The notes: generated by a model from the letters alone, not told the origin. Positions 1 to 9,650 are shown, counted from the stretch's first letter. The stretch: 64,000 bases of DNA from Anaeromassilibacillus senegalensis (GCF_001261775.1 NZ_LN868537.1:248001-312000), one strand, 5' to 3'. Program-made: numbers and translations.

Positions 1-3
1 ATA

Positions 4-681
4 ATGAAAACGTATTTACCCATTATATTGCATTCGCAGCTGTTCAGCGGCGTTGTGCAAAGCGAAGCGGAACGAATGCTGCAATGCCTGGCTGCGCGCA
101 CGGAAGAATATGAACGGAACCAGCCGCTTCTCCGTTTAGGCGAAGCGGTGGATGCGGTGGGAATGGTTCTTACGGGGAGCGTACACGTGGTACAGGAAGA
201 TTTCTGGGGCAACCGCAACATATTGATGAAGGTTCTGCCTGGGGAACTCTTTGCGGAGACATATGCCTGTGTTCCAGGTGCGGTCTCCAATGTGCGTGTT
301 TTTGCGGCAGAGCCGGCGACCGTTTTATATTTGGATGTACATCGCGTGCTGCATGTTTGCGCATCAACATGTGAATTTCATGCGCGGCTGGTGCGTAATT
401 TATTGTCTGTCCTCGCGGCCAAGAATCTGGCGATGAACGAAAAAATGATGCATATGTCAAAACGGACCACGCGGGACAAGCTATTATCCTATTTGTCTGC
501 GGAGTCTCTGCGCAGGGGCAGCGCCTCGTTTGAAATTCCCTATAACCGGCAGCAGCTTGCCGATTATCTATCAGTGGACCGCAGTGCAATGTCCAATGAA
601 TTGGGCAAACTGCGTGACGAAGGCGTTTTGCAGTTCGATCGAAATCGGTTCCGGTTGCTTCAGGAAATCGATCGAATCTAG
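4..681 (+). CDS. Crp/Fnr-family transcriptional regulator
   Basis: This 225-residue protein has the Crp/Fnr layout: an N-terminal cyclic-nucleotide-binding-like beta barrel (about residues 20-120), a dimerisation helix (about 125-150) and a C-terminal winged helix-turn-helix (about 155-220) with QQLADYLSVDRSAMSNEL as recognition region. The full family length suggests the ATG at position 4 is the true start, although the window opens only three bases upstream, so its ribosome site cannot be seen. There is no Cys cluster like that of FNR, so an iron-sulfur sensor is unlikely. The ligand and targets are unknown; many clostridial relatives respond to redox or metabolic signals. The following gene, uvrB, has its own promoter. 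Confidence 0.85.
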   Translation: MKTYLPIILHSQLFSGVVQSEAERMLQCLAARTEEYERNQPLLRLGEAVDAVGMVLTGSVHVVQEDFWGNRNILMKVLPGELFAETYACVPGAVSNVRVFAAEPATVLYLDVHRVLHVCASTCEFHARLVRNLLSVLAAKNLAMNEKMMHMSKRTTRDKLLSYLSAESLRRGSASFEIPYNRQQLADYLSVDRSAMSNELGKLRDEGVLQFDRNRFRLLQEIDRI

Positions 682-750
682 CAAAATACTCTGTTGTGTG
701 GGCGAACGTTTCACGGTTTTGTAGAAATGTCCGGATATAGAACAGAAGCA

Positions 751-779
751 TTGACAAACAATTTATAAAGAAGTAAAAT
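751..779 (+). promoter_or_regulatory. Sigma-A promoter of uvrBA
   Basis: A perfect -35 TTGACA (751-756) is separated by 17 bp from TAAAAT (774-779), about 90 nt before the uvrB start. I saw no obvious LexA (DinR) box overlapping it, but did not search exhaustively. Confidence 0.75.
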
Positions 780-871
780 AGTTGAAGAAAAACATTTGTT
801 CTTGATTGCAAAAGGCATATATGGACAACGATACCATTTGTGTCTGGAATAAAAAATGGGGAAAATACTAT

Positions 872-2845
872 ATGAGTGAGCAAGGATTATTTAGACTGGC
901 GTCGCCATATCAGCCCACCGGGGATCAGCCGCAGGCCATTGCAAAGCTGGTGGACGGCGTTCATCAAGGGTGCCGGGAACAGACGCTTTTGGGTGTAACA
1001 GGCTCCGGTAAGACGTTTACCATGGCCAATATCATTGCGCAGACACAGCGTCCAACGCTGGTCCTGGCGCACAATAAGACGCTCGCGGCGCAGCTTTGCA
1101 ATGAGTTCCGCGAGTTCTTTCCGGATTCCGCCGTGGAATACTTTGTCTCCTATTACGATTACTATCAGCCGGAAGCGTACATTGCGACGACGGATACGTA
1201 TATTGAAAAAGACTCCGCTATCAACGACGAGATCGATAAGTTGCGGCATTCGGCAACTTCCGCGCTGTCTGAGCGCCGCGATGTTATCATTGTAGCGAGC
1301 GTATCCTGTATCTACAGCTTGGGCGATCCGATTGATTACCGGACCATGGTCATATCCCTGCGGCCCGGTATGCAGAAGAGCCGCGACGAATTGCTGCGCA
1401 AGTTAGTGGAAATTCAGTACGAGCGCAACGACATCAATTTTATACGAAACAAGTTCCGTGTGCGCGGCGATGTTGTGGAGATTTTTCCTGCGCAGTCGAA
1501 CGATACCGTCATACGGGTAGAATTTTTCGGCGATGAAATCGATCGGATCAGTGAGATCAACTCTTTGACCGGCGAGTTTAAAGCAGAACTGCGCCATGTG
1601 GCGATTTATCCGGCGTCTCATTACATTGTGCCGCGGGAAAAAATGCAGCATGCGATCCGCGATTTGGAGCAGGAAATGGAGGAGCGCGTCCGTTTCTTTG
1701 AAGAAAATGGCAAGTTGATCGAGGCGCAGCGCATCCGGGAGCGCACCCAATACGATATGGAAATGTTAGGCGAAATCGGATTCTGTAAAGGAATTGAAAA
1801 CTATTCCCGTGTCCTTTCCGGCCGCGAGCCAGGCAGCCAGCCCTGTACGCTGCTGGACTACTTTCCTGACGATTTCCTTCTGTTTGTGGACGAGTCCCAT
1901 GTAACGCTGCCGCAGGTGCGCTCCATGTATGCGGGCGATCATGCGCGAAAGCAAACGCTGATCGACTTTGGATTCCGTCTGCCGTCTGCCTATGACAACC
2001 GTCCGCTGAATTTTGACGAGTTTTATGCACATGTCAATCAGGCGATCTTTGTCAGTGCGACGCCGGGCGATTTTGAAAAGGAGCATTCGGCACAAATCGT
2101 CGAACAGGTAATCCGTCCGACCGGCCTCATCGATCCGGAAATTATTGTAAAGCCGACGGATGGGCAGATCGACGACCTGATTTCAGAAATTAATCTTCGC
2201 ACGGCCAACCAGGAACGGATTCTGGTGACGACGCTCACTAAAAAGATGGCGGAGGACTTGACTTCCTACTTGGAAAACATGGGAATTCGCGTGCGCTACA
2301 TGCACCATGATATAGATACGGTGGAACGCATGGAAATTTTGCGCGACCTGCGGCTGGGAGAATTCGACGTTCTGATCGGTATTAACCTGCTGCGCGAAGG
2401 CCTGGATATTCCGGAGGTTTCGCTGGTGGTCATTTTGGATGCGGACAAGGAGGGGTTCCTCCGCTCGGAGCGCTCCCTGATCCAGACGATCGGCCGTGCC
2501 GCTCGAAATGCGAAGGGACAGGTCATCATGTACGCGGATACCGTCACACCTTCCATGGAGTCCGCAATTCGGGAGACGGAGCGCCGCCGCACGATTCAGA
2601 TGAAATACAATGAAGTGCATGGGATTGTGCCCAAAACGATTGTAAAAAAGGTCGGCGAGGTGCTGGAAATATCCACGCACAAGGACGAGAAGAAATCGAA
2701 GAAAGGCAAGCGCCTGACGGCGTTGGAGCGCAAACAGCAAATTGAACAATTAACAAAAGAGATGAAAGCTGCGGCAAAATTGCTGGAATTTGAGCATGCC
2801 GCATACCTGCGCGATAAGATTAAGGCGTTGCAGTCGGGAAAATAA
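872..2845 (+). CDS. uvrB: UvrABC excision nuclease subunit B
   Basis: UvrB is the damage-verifying helicase-like subunit of nucleotide excision repair; it is loaded by UvrA and recruits UvrC. The Walker A motif GVTGSGKT lies at residues 41-48, and the beta-hairpin region [11 protein letters not shown] that clamps DNA follows. The C-terminal helicase half carries the arginine-rich QTIGRAARN motif, and the last 40 residues form the UVR domain that binds UvrC. I chose the ATG at 872, preceded by GGGGA, because it gives the family length (657 residues); an open frame continues upstream to 806 but adds 22 residues not typical of UvrB. uvrA follows after 50 nt, so the two are probably one operon. 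Confidence 0.97.
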   Translation: MSEQGLFRLASPYQPTGDQPQAIAKLVDGVHQGCREQTLLGVTGSGKTFTMANIIAQTQRPTLVLAHNKTLAAQLCNEFREFFPDSAVEYFVSYYDYYQPEAYIATTDTYIEKDSAINDEIDKLRHSATSALSERRDVIIVASVSCIYSLGDPIDYRTMVISLRPGMQKSRDELLRKLVEIQYERNDINFIRNKFRVRGDVVEIFPAQSNDTVIRVEFFGDEIDRISEINSLTGEFKAELRHVAIYPASHYIVPREKMQHAIRDLEQEMEERVRFFEENGKLIEAQRIRERTQYDMEMLGEIGFCKGIENYSRVLSGREPGSQPCTLLDYFPDDFLLFVDESHVTLPQVRSMYAGDHARKQTLIDFGFRLPSAYDNRPLNFDEFYAHVNQAIFVSATPGDFEKEHSAQIVEQVIRPTGLIDPEIIVKPTDGQIDDLISEINLRTANQERILVTTLTKKMAEDLTSYLENMGIRVRYMHHDIDTVERMEILRDLRLGEFDVLIGINLLREGLDIPEVSLVVILDADKEGFLRSERSLIQTIGRAARNAKGQVIMYADTVTPSMESAIRETERRRTIQMKYNEVHGIVPKTIVKKVGEVLEISTHKDEKKSKKGKRLTALERKQQIEQLTKEMKAAAKLLEFEHAAYLRDKIKALQSGK

Positions 2846-2895
2846 GATCAGTGAAAGCTGTTTTACAGCGCTGAGAATGGGGAAAGGAACCAGGT

Positions 2896-5718
2896 ATGAC
2901 AACAAAGAACATTTTTATTAAAGGCGCGCGCGAACACAATCTGAAAAATGTGGATATTGAAATTCCGCGCGACCAGCTGATCGTATTTACAGGGCTTTCC
3001 GGTTCCGGAAAGTCCTCCCTTGCCTTTGATACAATTTACGCGGAGGGGCAGCGGCGCTATGTGGAGTCGCTTTCTTCCTATGCGCGTCAATTTCTGGGAC
3101 AGATGGAAAAACCGGACGTGGACTATATCGAGGGACTTTCTCCCGCTATTTCCATTGACCAAAAGACAACCTCCAAGAACCCGCGTTCCACAGTGGGAAC
3201 CGTGACGGAAATTTACGATTATTTGCGTCTTTTGTATGCCCGCATCGGCATCCCACACTGCCCGGTCTGTGGCAGGGAGATCAAACAGCAGACGGTGGAT
3301 CAGATTGTGGATCAGGTGCTGAAGCTGGAAGAGGGAACAAAAATCCAGGTGCTGGCTCCTGTGGTGCGCGCACGAAAGGGAGAACATGTCAAGGAATTTG
3401 AAGCGGCCAGAAAAAGCGGATTTGTGCGTGTTCGTGTGGATGGAATCATCTACGACCTGTCGGAACAGATTAAGCTGCAAAAGAACAGTAAACACACCAT
3501 CGAGATCGTGGTGGACCGTCTGGTGATTCGCCCGGATATCCGTTCGCGCCTGGCTGACTCCATTGAAACGGCATCCTCTCTTTCCGGCGGTATTCTTGTT
3601 GTCAGCACACAGGAAGGAAAGGACCTGACATTCAGTCAGAACTATGCCTGCCCGGAGCACGGCGCAAGTGTGGAGGAACTGACGCCGCGGATGTTTTCCT
3701 TTAATAACCCGTTCGGCGCCTGCCAGAAATGTACCGGTCTGGGTGTGTTTATGAAGATTGACCCGGATTTGATCATACCGGACAAAAAACTGTCCATCAA
3801 CCAGGGCGGATTAAAGGCCAGCGGATGGGCAATGGAAGGCAGCACCATCGCTGTAATGTATATGCAGGCGCTGGCAAAGCACTATCATTTTTCGCTGGAT
3901 ACGCCGCTTGGCGAACTGCCGAAGGAAACCATTGACGTTTTGCTCTATGGAACCAAAGGGGAAAAGATCCGTGTGGAGCGAAAAAATGAATATGGCAGCG
4001 GCGTTTACCAGACGGAGTTTGAAGGGATTATTAACAACTTGGAACGCCGTTTCCGGGAGACACAGAGCAACTGGATCAAAGAGGAAATTGAAACCTATAT
4101 GAGTGCCATTCCCTGTGACGATTGCCATGGAAAGCGGCTTTCTCCAATCAGCTTGGCAGTCACGGTTGGAGGCATCAATATAGCAGACTTCTGCGATAAA
4201 TCCGTTTCGCAGGCGCTGGATTTTGTCAATCATTTGGAGCTGAACAAACGCGACACGATGATTGCCCATGCCATCCTGAAAGAAATTAAAAGCCGGCTGG
4301 GCTTTTTACAGAGTGTCGGGCTGGAATATCTGACGCTTTCCCGTGCATCCGGGACGCTTTCCGGCGGAGAGAGCCAGCGCATCCGTTTGGCGACACAAAT
4401 CGGATCCTCTCTGATGGGCGTCCTGTATATCCTGGACGAGCCCAGCATTGGATTGCATCAGCGGGATAACGACAAGCTGCTTGCCACGCTGCAGCACCTG
4501 CGGGACATTGGGAATACCGTGATCGTCGTAGAGCACGACGAAGATACCATGCGTGCGGCGGACCACATTGTGGATATTGGCCCGGGTGCGGGGATTCACG
4601 GCGGAAATGTCATCTTTAATGGAAAGCCGGAGGATATCCTTCACTGTGAAGCCTCGATCACTGGGCAATATTTGAGCGGTGTACGCAAGGTTGAGGTGCC
4701 GGAAAAGCGCCGCAAAGGGAATGGAAAGAAGCTGCGGGTAGTCGGCGCGACGCAGAACAACCTGAAGAATATTACAGTGGATTTCCCTTTGGGAGAACTG
4801 GTCTGCGTGACGGGCGTGTCTGGCTCCGGAAAATCCTCGCTGATCAATGAGATCCTGTATAAATATCTGGCGTCAACGCTCAACGGCGCCAAATGCCGCC
4901 CCGGTGCACACAAGCAGATTAAGGGTGTGGAAGAACTTGATAAAGTGATTGAAATCAACCAGGCGCCGATTGGCCGTACGCCCCGCTCCAATCCGGCGAC
5001 CTATACGGGCTTGTTTACCGATATCCGGGAACTGTATGCTTCCACACAGGACGCTAAACTGCGCGGCTTTAATTCCGGCCGGTTTTCTTTTAATGTGAAG
5101 GGCGGACGGTGTGAGGCCTGTCAGGGCGACGGCATTATTAAAATTGAGATGCATTTTCTTCCGGATGTCTATGTGCCCTGCGACGTTTGTAAGGGAAAAC
5201 GCTACAATCGGGAGACACTGGAGATCAATTATAAAGGAAAAAGCATCTATGATGTGCTGGAGATGACCGTGGAGGAGGGGCTGGAGTTTTTCTCCAATCT
5301 GCCGCGGATTGCCCGCAAGTTGCAGACTTTGCAGGATGTCGGATTGGGCTATATCAAGATTGGTCAGCCGGCAACTACGTTGTCCGGCGGCGAGGCGCAG
5401 CGCGTCAAGCTTGCAACCGAGCTGAGTAAGCGGTCCACAGGGCGCACGATCTATATTTTAGATGAGCCGACCACGGGATTGCACATTGCGGATGTACACA
5501 AGTTGATTGAAGTGCTGCAAAAGCTGGTGGACGCAGGAAATTCCGTCATTGTAATTGAACATAATCTGGATTTAATTAAAACGGCGGATTATATTATCGA
5601 TCTTGGTCCGGAGGGCGGCGACGGCGGCGGAACCGTTGTAGCTACAGGAACGCCGGAAGCGGTGGCAAAAGTGGAAGCCTCCTATACGGGAAAATATCTT
5701 AAAAAAGTTTTAAACTAG
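2896..5718 (+). CDS. uvrA: UvrABC excision nuclease subunit A
   Basis: UvrA is the ATPase dimer that detects helix-distorting lesions and loads UvrB. At 940 residues it has the normal length. Two ABC ATPase modules are visible: Walker A GLSGSGKS near residues 33-40 and GVSGSGKS near 643, each with its own signature (LSGGESQR and LSGGEAQR). Zinc-finger cysteines occur at CPVCGRE (about 121) and in the pair [17 protein letters not shown] (about 738-765). GGAAAGGA precedes the ATG. It follows uvrB directly and is closed by a strong terminator, so uvrB-uvrA form a two-gene repair operon. Confidence 0.97.
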   Translation: MTTKNIFIKGAREHNLKNVDIEIPRDQLIVFTGLSGSGKSSLAFDTIYAEGQRRYVESLSSYARQFLGQMEKPDVDYIEGLSPAISIDQKTTSKNPRSTVGTVTEIYDYLRLLYARIGIPHCPVCGREIKQQTVDQIVDQVLKLEEGTKIQVLAPVVRARKGEHVKEFEAARKSGFVRVRVDGIIYDLSEQIKLQKNSKHTIEIVVDRLVIRPDIRSRLADSIETASSLSGGILVVSTQEGKDLTFSQNYACPEHGASVEELTPRMFSFNNPFGACQKCTGLGVFMKIDPDLIIPDKKLSINQGGLKASGWAMEGSTIAVMYMQALAKHYHFSLDTPLGELPKETIDVLLYGTKGEKIRVERKNEYGSGVYQTEFEGIINNLERRFRETQSNWIKEEIETYMSAIPCDDCHGKRLSPISLAVTVGGINIADFCDKSVSQALDFVNHLELNKRDTMIAHAILKEIKSRLGFLQSVGLEYLTLSRASGTLSGGESQRIRLATQIGSSLMGVLYILDEPSIGLHQRDNDKLLATLQHLRDIGNTVIVVEHDEDTMRAADHIVDIGPGAGIHGGNVIFNGKPEDILHCEASITGQYLSGVRKVEVPEKRRKGNGKKLRVVGATQNNLKNITVDFPLGELVCVTGVSGSGKSSLINEILYKYLASTLNGAKCRPGAHKQIKGVEELDKVIEINQAPIGRTPRSNPATYTGLFTDIRELYASTQDAKLRGFNSGRFSFNVKGGRCEACQGDGIIKIEMHFLPDVYVPCDVCKGKRYNRETLEINYKGKSIYDVLEMTVEEGLEFFSNLPRIARKLQTLQDVGLGYIKIGQPATTLSGGEAQRVKLATELSKRSTGRTIYILDEPTTGLHIADVHKLIEVLQKLVDAGNSVIVIEHNLDLIKTADYIIDLGPEGGDGGGTVVATGTPEAVAKVEASYTGKYLKKVLN

Positions 5719-5728
5719 AAAATAGAGG

Positions 5729-5770
5729 AAATGCACCCGGGATTTATATAAAAGCCCGGGTGCATTTTTG
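5729..5770 (+). terminator. Rho-independent terminator after uvrA
   Basis: A 13-bp perfect stem (5729-5741 with 5755-5767) is followed by a short T run and begins 10 nt after the uvrA stop. Confidence 0.85.
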
Positions 5771-5899
5771 AGTAAAAGGGTGTTTCGTCAGCAGAGAAGT
5801 GGGCTTGACCTTTCAGAAAATACAACGTTTTTATGCAAAAAAGGCGCTTTCCCAGCCTGATTTTTGGTTGCAATCTGGAAAAAAGATAAGGCGTAGTAA

Positions 5900-5927
5900 T
5901 TGAAATATTTGCAGAAAATTGTATAAT
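5900..5927 (+). promoter_or_regulatory. Promoter of the sigma/anti-sigma operon
   Basis: TTGAAA (5900-5905), 16 bp, TATAAT (5922-5927): a housekeeping-type promoter 30 bp before the sigma factor start. A self-recognised ECF promoter is not evident. Confidence 0.65.
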
Positions 5928-5956
5928 ATGTTTATTGGCGAAAAACAGTAGGGGAT

Positions 5957-6508
5957 GTGGAAAAGTTGCTCGCAACCTTGTTGGCCTTGATTGACGACGA
6001 AGACGATCAAAGGAAGTTTGAAGCGGTATATCAGACTTATAAGCATTTAATGTTTCATGTGTCCAACGACTATTTTCATACACAGACAGAACGGGAAGAC
6101 GCTGTACAGGAAGCCTTTGTTCGGATCATTAAAAACTTTTCCAAAATCGGAGAAATCGATTGTGCGCAAACAAAAAACTTTATCATTCTGGTGATGCGGT
6201 CCACCTGCATTGATTTACTGCGGAAAGATAAAGAAGAGGTGGATGTATATTTTGAAGATATATCGGCGGATACGCCGACGTCCAGCCGTTTAAAACCTTA
6301 TGTAGAAATTGAGAATCAGGAAAGCTACGAAAGATTGTTGCATGCAATTAACGCTCTTCCACAAAACTATCGTGATGTGTTTATGCTTCGATATTTAAAC
6401 GAGCTATCCCTTACACAAATTACCGAGATTACCGGCTTAAATTTGCCGAATATAAAGAAAATTCTGCAAAGAGGCAGGAAGAAATTGAGCAACACGTTAA
6501 AGGAATAG
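5957..6508 (+). CDS. ECF-type RNA polymerase sigma factor
   Basis: This 183-residue protein has sigma-70 region 2 (about residues 20-90, with the motif EDAVQEAFVRI) and region 4 (about 125-175, a helix-turn-helix around LSLTQITEITGLNLPNI), and lacks regions 1 and 3, as in extracytoplasmic-function sigma factors. It would direct RNA polymerase to a small regulon when released by its partner. The next gene, 10 nt downstream, encodes a single-pass membrane protein with a DUF4367 domain, the usual cognate anti-sigma partner. The start is uncertain: the GTG at 5957 sits only two bases after AGGGGA, so the in-frame TTG at 5966 with better spacing may be the real start. Confidence 0.85.
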   Translation: MEKLLATLLALIDDEDDQRKFEAVYQTYKHLMFHVSNDYFHTQTEREDAVQEAFVRIIKNFSKIGEIDCAQTKNFIILVMRSTCIDLLRKDKEEVDVYFEDISADTPTSSRLKPYVEIENQESYERLLHAINALPQNYRDVFMLRYLNELSLTQITEITGLNLPNIKKILQRGRKKLSNTLKE

Positions 6509-6518
6509 GAGGTTTTAT

Positions 6519-7223
6519 ATGGAGCTGACCGACGAACTTTTGCATGCTGCTCTGCACCAGGTTATGCTTTCCGAACTGGAAGAGCTTCCGTCACAGGAAG
6601 AGTTGGCAGAACGGTATCCGGTGAGCAGACGCTTTGATCGCAGAATCATGGGATTGATCCGGGAAGAGGAGCGTTCTCCCTTTACCAGTAAACTAATCCG
6701 CTATTCAAAACGTGCCGCCATGTTTTTCCTGGCACTGTTGGTTACAGCGTTCACAGCTGTCATGTCGGTACAAGCTGCACGCGAATGGTTGATTGGGATA
6801 TTTACAGGGATGTTTAACACACATACCGAAATTGCGATAAACCAGACGAAATCGGCAAAGGATCAGCCCTTTTTAGGATATCTTCCGGAGGTAATACCAG
6901 AGGGATACATACAAACATCCTATACAGTCAATGAAAAGCATAAAATGTCGATCCTTAAATATGAGGAGGAAGACGGCTCCGGCGAAATACTGATTCGGCA
7001 ATACAGTGGAGGCCGTCTTAAAGTGGATACGGAAGGGGCACGGAAAGAAACTGCTTGGGTATGGGGCGAAGAGGCTTTGTATGCGGAGAAAAAAGAACGG
7101 CAGATCCTCTTATGGACGGACAGTTTGTATCAGTTCTACATCATTGCGATTGATGGAGAATTGACCAAGTCCGAATTGGTAGAGATTGCAAACAGTATGC
7201 AGATCCAGGTACAAGCGGAATAG
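6519..7223 (+). CDS. Membrane anti-sigma factor-like protein with DUF4367 domain
   Basis: This 234-residue protein has a cytoplasmic N-terminal part (about 1-66), one membrane span (about 67-86, AAMFFLALLVTAFTAVMSV) and an external C-terminal part resembling DUF4367 (about 115-230, with the typical GYLPEVIPEGY start). The pairing with the upstream ECF sigma gene and the topology suggest it holds the sigma factor at the membrane and senses an envelope signal. No zinc-binding anti-sigma (HxxxCxxC) motif is present in the cytoplasmic part, so binding must be by another surface. AGGAGG precedes the ATG. The role is inferred from arrangement and domain. Confidence 0.75.
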   Translation: MELTDELLHAALHQVMLSELEELPSQEELAERYPVSRRFDRRIMGLIREEERSPFTSKLIRYSKRAAMFFLALLVTAFTAVMSVQAAREWLIGIFTGMFNTHTEIAINQTKSAKDQPFLGYLPEVIPEGYIQTSYTVNEKHKMSILKYEEEDGSGEILIRQYSGGRLKVDTEGARKETAWVWGEEALYAEKKERQILLWTDSLYQFYIIAIDGELTKSELVEIANSMQIQVQAE

Positions 7224-7336
7224 GATTCGCAAAAAGTTTTGATTTCCATCAACAAACGTTCACATTCGCTTTGTATACTGTAACCATCGCAAGAGAAAAC
7301 AATTGGTTACAAGTTTCTTTTTCATAAATTCTTCCT

Positions 7337-7372
7337 CAAAAAACCGTTCTGTGCAAACAGGACGGTTTTTTA
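7337..7372 (+). terminator. Terminator of the sigma/anti-sigma operon
   Basis: A roughly 12-bp stem with one G-U pair around a TGCAAA loop, followed by T6. It lies 115 nt past the anti-sigma stop. Confidence 0.75.
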
Positions 7373-7390
7373 CTTTGCTGAGAAATGCTA

Positions 7391-7424
7391 TAAAAAACCC
7401 TGCATCCAGTCACAGGATGCAGGG
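7391..7424 (-). terminator. Terminator of the minus-strand gene at 7440-7814
   Basis: A 10-bp perfect stem (7398-7407 with 7415-7424), followed on the minus strand by a run of six T. Confidence 0.8.
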
Positions 7425-7439
7425 TAAATATTCTGATTG

Positions 7440-7814
7440 TTATTCCACTCGGGAAACCAACTGGCAATATACATATATATTCTGAATCTTTTTGGCTTCA
7501 TTGCCCTTATCGGTTTGAATAACGGGTTGTGTCTCTGAAGGTGTTGTATAGAGCTTGAAAACCAAACCGTCCTGACCAACATGCATATCCCGAAAGCGTT
7601 TATGCTGGAAGTTGCGTTTCTGAATTTCCAGATATCCGAAAATGATGTCTTCAATATCCAGATTGGTAAAACATTTTAAGATGTCTTCTTCCGGGTGCAT
7701 ATCGATGATGGCTTTGGCCTCGTCAAAAGTGAGGTCTGTGCATTTAAAGGTTCCGCGATTCATCACAGAAATCATAGAGTTGTTATCCAGCAACAACAAT
7801 GGGTTAGTCGTCAT
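7440..7814 (-). CDS. Hypothetical protein, 124 residues
   Basis: I do not recognise this gene with confidence. The start is the ATG at 7814 behind AAAGGGGTG; upstream in-frame codons to 7877 overlap the promoter and are not coding. It is a small soluble protein with no signal peptide or membrane span. The N-terminal half (NNSMISVMNRGTFKC, then LTFDEAKAIID) and the DGLVFKLYTTP strand loosely recall the DUF1874/STIV B116-like fold, which is only a weak impression. It is a single-gene transcription unit with a perfect promoter and its own terminator, divergent from the GerA-family gene. That argues for an expressed, real gene. Confidence 0.7.
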   Translation of the reverse strand: MTTNPLLLLDNNSMISVMNRGTFKCTDLTFDEAKAIIDMHPEEDILKCFTNLDIEDIIFGYLEIQKRNFQHKRFRDMHVGQDGLVFKLYTTPSETQPVIQTDKGNEAKKIQNIYVYCQLVSRVE

Positions 7815-7848
7815 AATAAGCACCCCTTTATTTTTATTTTGTATTTTA

Positions 7849-7877
7849 AGTATACGGTGGTGGGAGGAAAATGTCAA
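7849..7877 (-). promoter_or_regulatory. Promoter of the gene at 7440-7814
   Basis: On the minus strand, TTGACA (7872-7877), 17 bp, TATACT (7849-7854): near-consensus sigma-A promoter with about 35 nt to the start codon. Confidence 0.8.
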
Positions 7878-8008
7878 TAAAAGTTAATTTAATAACGATT
7901 TGGGTAACAATTTTGTGAAGAATGTGAATGAAAAACGAGCAATCCTGTTTTCACATAAATTCCTGCGGTTTTGCCATAATAACGGTAGAAACAGCAGGAG
8001 GCGTTGGA

Positions 8009-9433
8009 ATGGAAAAGGTTTCCTTGTGCAAGGATTTTCAGCAAAATAAAAAACAAATGGAACAGCTGCTCCGGTTGGATGCAAGCTTTGATTTGATTGG
8101 CCGCAATATAAAAGTTGCGGGACGCAGCGCGGTGCTGTATTTTATCGACGGCTTTGTCAAAGACGATATCATGGAAAAAATTATGGAATACCTGATGTCG
8201 CTTTCGCCAAAGGATCTGGAAGGCGTTGCATCGACGCAGCAATTTGCCGATGCGTTCATTACCTATGTGGAGACAGACTGTGAGACAGACCCGGAAAAAG
8301 TGGTGACCGGTGTTTTATCCGGAACGATCTGCTTGCTGCTGGAAGGGTACGACCAGGCGATGATGATCGACGCCAGGACCTATCCGACCAGGAGCGTGAG
8401 CGAGCCGGACGACGATCGGGTGCTGCGCGGCTCCCGCGACGGCTTTGTGGAAACCCTGGTGCATAATACCTCGCTGATCCGCCGCAGAATCCGCGACCCA
8501 AGTCTGACGATGGATATCATGCAGATTGGAAGAAAATCGAAAACGGATGTGGTGATCTGCTACATGGCGGATACGGTGGATCCCAAAATCCTGAAAAACG
8601 TCAAGGAAAAGCTGCGGAACGTTACGATCAATACTTTGACGATGAGTCAGGAAAGTTTAGCCGAATGCCTGGTTAAGCCAAAATGGTACAACCCGTTTCC
8701 CAAGGTGCGTTATTCGGAGCGTCCCGACGCGGCGGCAGCCAGCGTGATCGAAGGAAGTATTGTTATTCTGGTGGATAACTCGCCATCTGCGATGGTGCTG
8801 CCCACTTCCATTATTGATTTTGTACAGGATACGAACGATTACTATTTTCCTCCGCTGATCGGAACCTACCTACGCATTGTACGAATGGTGGTGTTTTTGC
8901 TGACCCTCATTTTAACGCCGACCTGGTTTTTGCTGGTCAGCAATCCGCAGTGGATTCCAACCTGGTTAGAATTTATTCAAATAGAAGAGCCGAACAGCGT
9001 GCCGGTAATTGTACAGCTGCTGTTGATCGAATTTATCATAGACGGTTTAAAGCTGGCTTCTTTAAATACGCCGAGTGTCCTGAGCAATTCCTTTAGTGTG
9101 GTAGGTGCGCTGGTCCTGGGAGATTTTGCGGTACAGGCCAAATGGTTTGTACCGGAGGTAGTCCTCTTTATGGCGTTTGTGGCAATTTCCAATTTTACGC
9201 AGCCAAGTTTTGAACTGGGATATGCATTCAAATTATTCCGGGTTATGATTTTGATTTTCACTGCGTTGTTTCATCTGTGGGGATATTTGGCGGGACTTGC
9301 CATTGTCCTGCTGGTTCTCTTGTGTAGTAAGACTATAACGGGCAGGGGGTATCTCTATCCACTGCTGCCATTTGATGGAAAAGCCTTGTCACGCTTGTTG
9401 ATACGGCGCAGGATCAATGATCAAAATACCTGA
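8009..9433 (+). CDS. GerA/SpoVAF-family spore germination protein
   Basis: This 474-residue protein belongs to the GerA A-subunit family of the spore inner membrane. It has a large hydrophilic N-terminal half (about 1-285), then several membrane spans (about 290-440, starting RIVRMVVFLLTLILTPTWFLL), and a conserved PFDGKALSRLLIRRR end that is typical of SpoVAF-like members. The ATG at 8009 follows AGGAGG; an open frame upstream to 7928 has no ribosome site. No B or C germinant-receptor subunits are adjacent, so it is a stand-alone gene, which favours the SpoVAF-like role (accessory germination channel component) over a full nutrient receptor. It indicates an endospore former. Confidence 0.88.
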   Translation: MEKVSLCKDFQQNKKQMEQLLRLDASFDLIGRNIKVAGRSAVLYFIDGFVKDDIMEKIMEYLMSLSPKDLEGVASTQQFADAFITYVETDCETDPEKVVTGVLSGTICLLLEGYDQAMMIDARTYPTRSVSEPDDDRVLRGSRDGFVETLVHNTSLIRRRIRDPSLTMDIMQIGRKSKTDVVICYMADTVDPKILKNVKEKLRNVTINTLTMSQESLAECLVKPKWYNPFPKVRYSERPDAAAASVIEGSIVILVDNSPSAMVLPTSIIDFVQDTNDYYFPPLIGTYLRIVRMVVFLLTLILTPTWFLLVSNPQWIPTWLEFIQIEEPNSVPVIVQLLLIEFIIDGLKLASLNTPSVLSNSFSVVGALVLGDFAVQAKWFVPEVVLFMAFVAISNFTQPSFELGYAFKLFRVMILIFTALFHLWGYLAGLAIVLLVLLCSKTITGRGYLYPLLPFDGKALSRLLIRRRINDQNT

Positions 9434-9464
9434 AAAACGGCCGCTTTTATGCGGCTGTTTTTTA
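9433..9464 (+). terminator. Terminator of the GerA-family gene
   Basis: An 8-bp GC-rich stem (ACGGCCGC/GCGGCTGT, one G-U) with an A run before and a T run after, overlapping the stop codon region. Confidence 0.8.
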
Positions 9465-9465
9465 T

Positions 9466-9650
9466 ATGGCATAGAAAAAGCGCAGCGAAATCGCTGCGCT
9501 AAAAAGAAAGGAGGGCATGAAACGAATTTTTATATGTAAACCCCTGCTTGTCTCCGGTGCAGGAAACGGACAAAGGGATTTTATTTGGTCTGTCGAGTCT
9601 GACAAGCCGGTATTCCGACCACCTTTCAGACTGTAACAGTTTTTTTCGAT
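9466..9650 (-). ncRNA. Candidate structured small RNA, about 185 nt
   Basis: No convincing minus-strand protein fits here, yet the strand has RNA-gene architecture. A -10-like TATACT lies at 9662-9657. A closing stem pairs GAAAGGTGG (about 9627-9619) with CCTCCTTTC (about 9514-9506). An internal long-range helix pairs GCTTGTC with GACAAGC, and a local CCTGC/GCAGG hairpin lies inside. A 10-bp perfect terminator hairpin (9500-9491 with 9488-9479) plus T run ends it. The -35 is weak (TTCAAA, 20 bp away). Length and rod-like pairing would suit a 6S RNA, but I did not recognise a 6S core sequence. An alternative is the plus-strand 39-codon frame at 9517-9636. Confidence 0.45.
9517..9636 (+). CDS. 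Possible 39-residue small protein (alternative to the ncRNA)
   Basis: On the plus strand an ATG at 9517 follows an excellent ribosome site (GAAAGGAGG, 2 nt before the GC-ATG) and opens a frame of 39 codons ending at TAA 9636. The predicted peptide begins MKRIFICKPLLVSGAG and has no recognisable domain. The same ribosome site is one arm of the long inverted pairing described for the minus-strand RNA candidate, so the apparent ribosome site may be a by-product of RNA structure. No plus-strand promoter is clear. I rate translation as possible but unproven. Confidence 0.2.
   Translation: MKRIFICKPLLVSGAGNGQRDFIWSVESDKPVFRPPFRL

Noticed and set aside
7928..8008. Sporulation sigma-G promoter before the GerA-family gene
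   Set aside because: I looked for sigma-F/G-like -35 and -10 elements; candidates such as CATAAT at 7975 lack a properly spaced partner, so I do not claim one.
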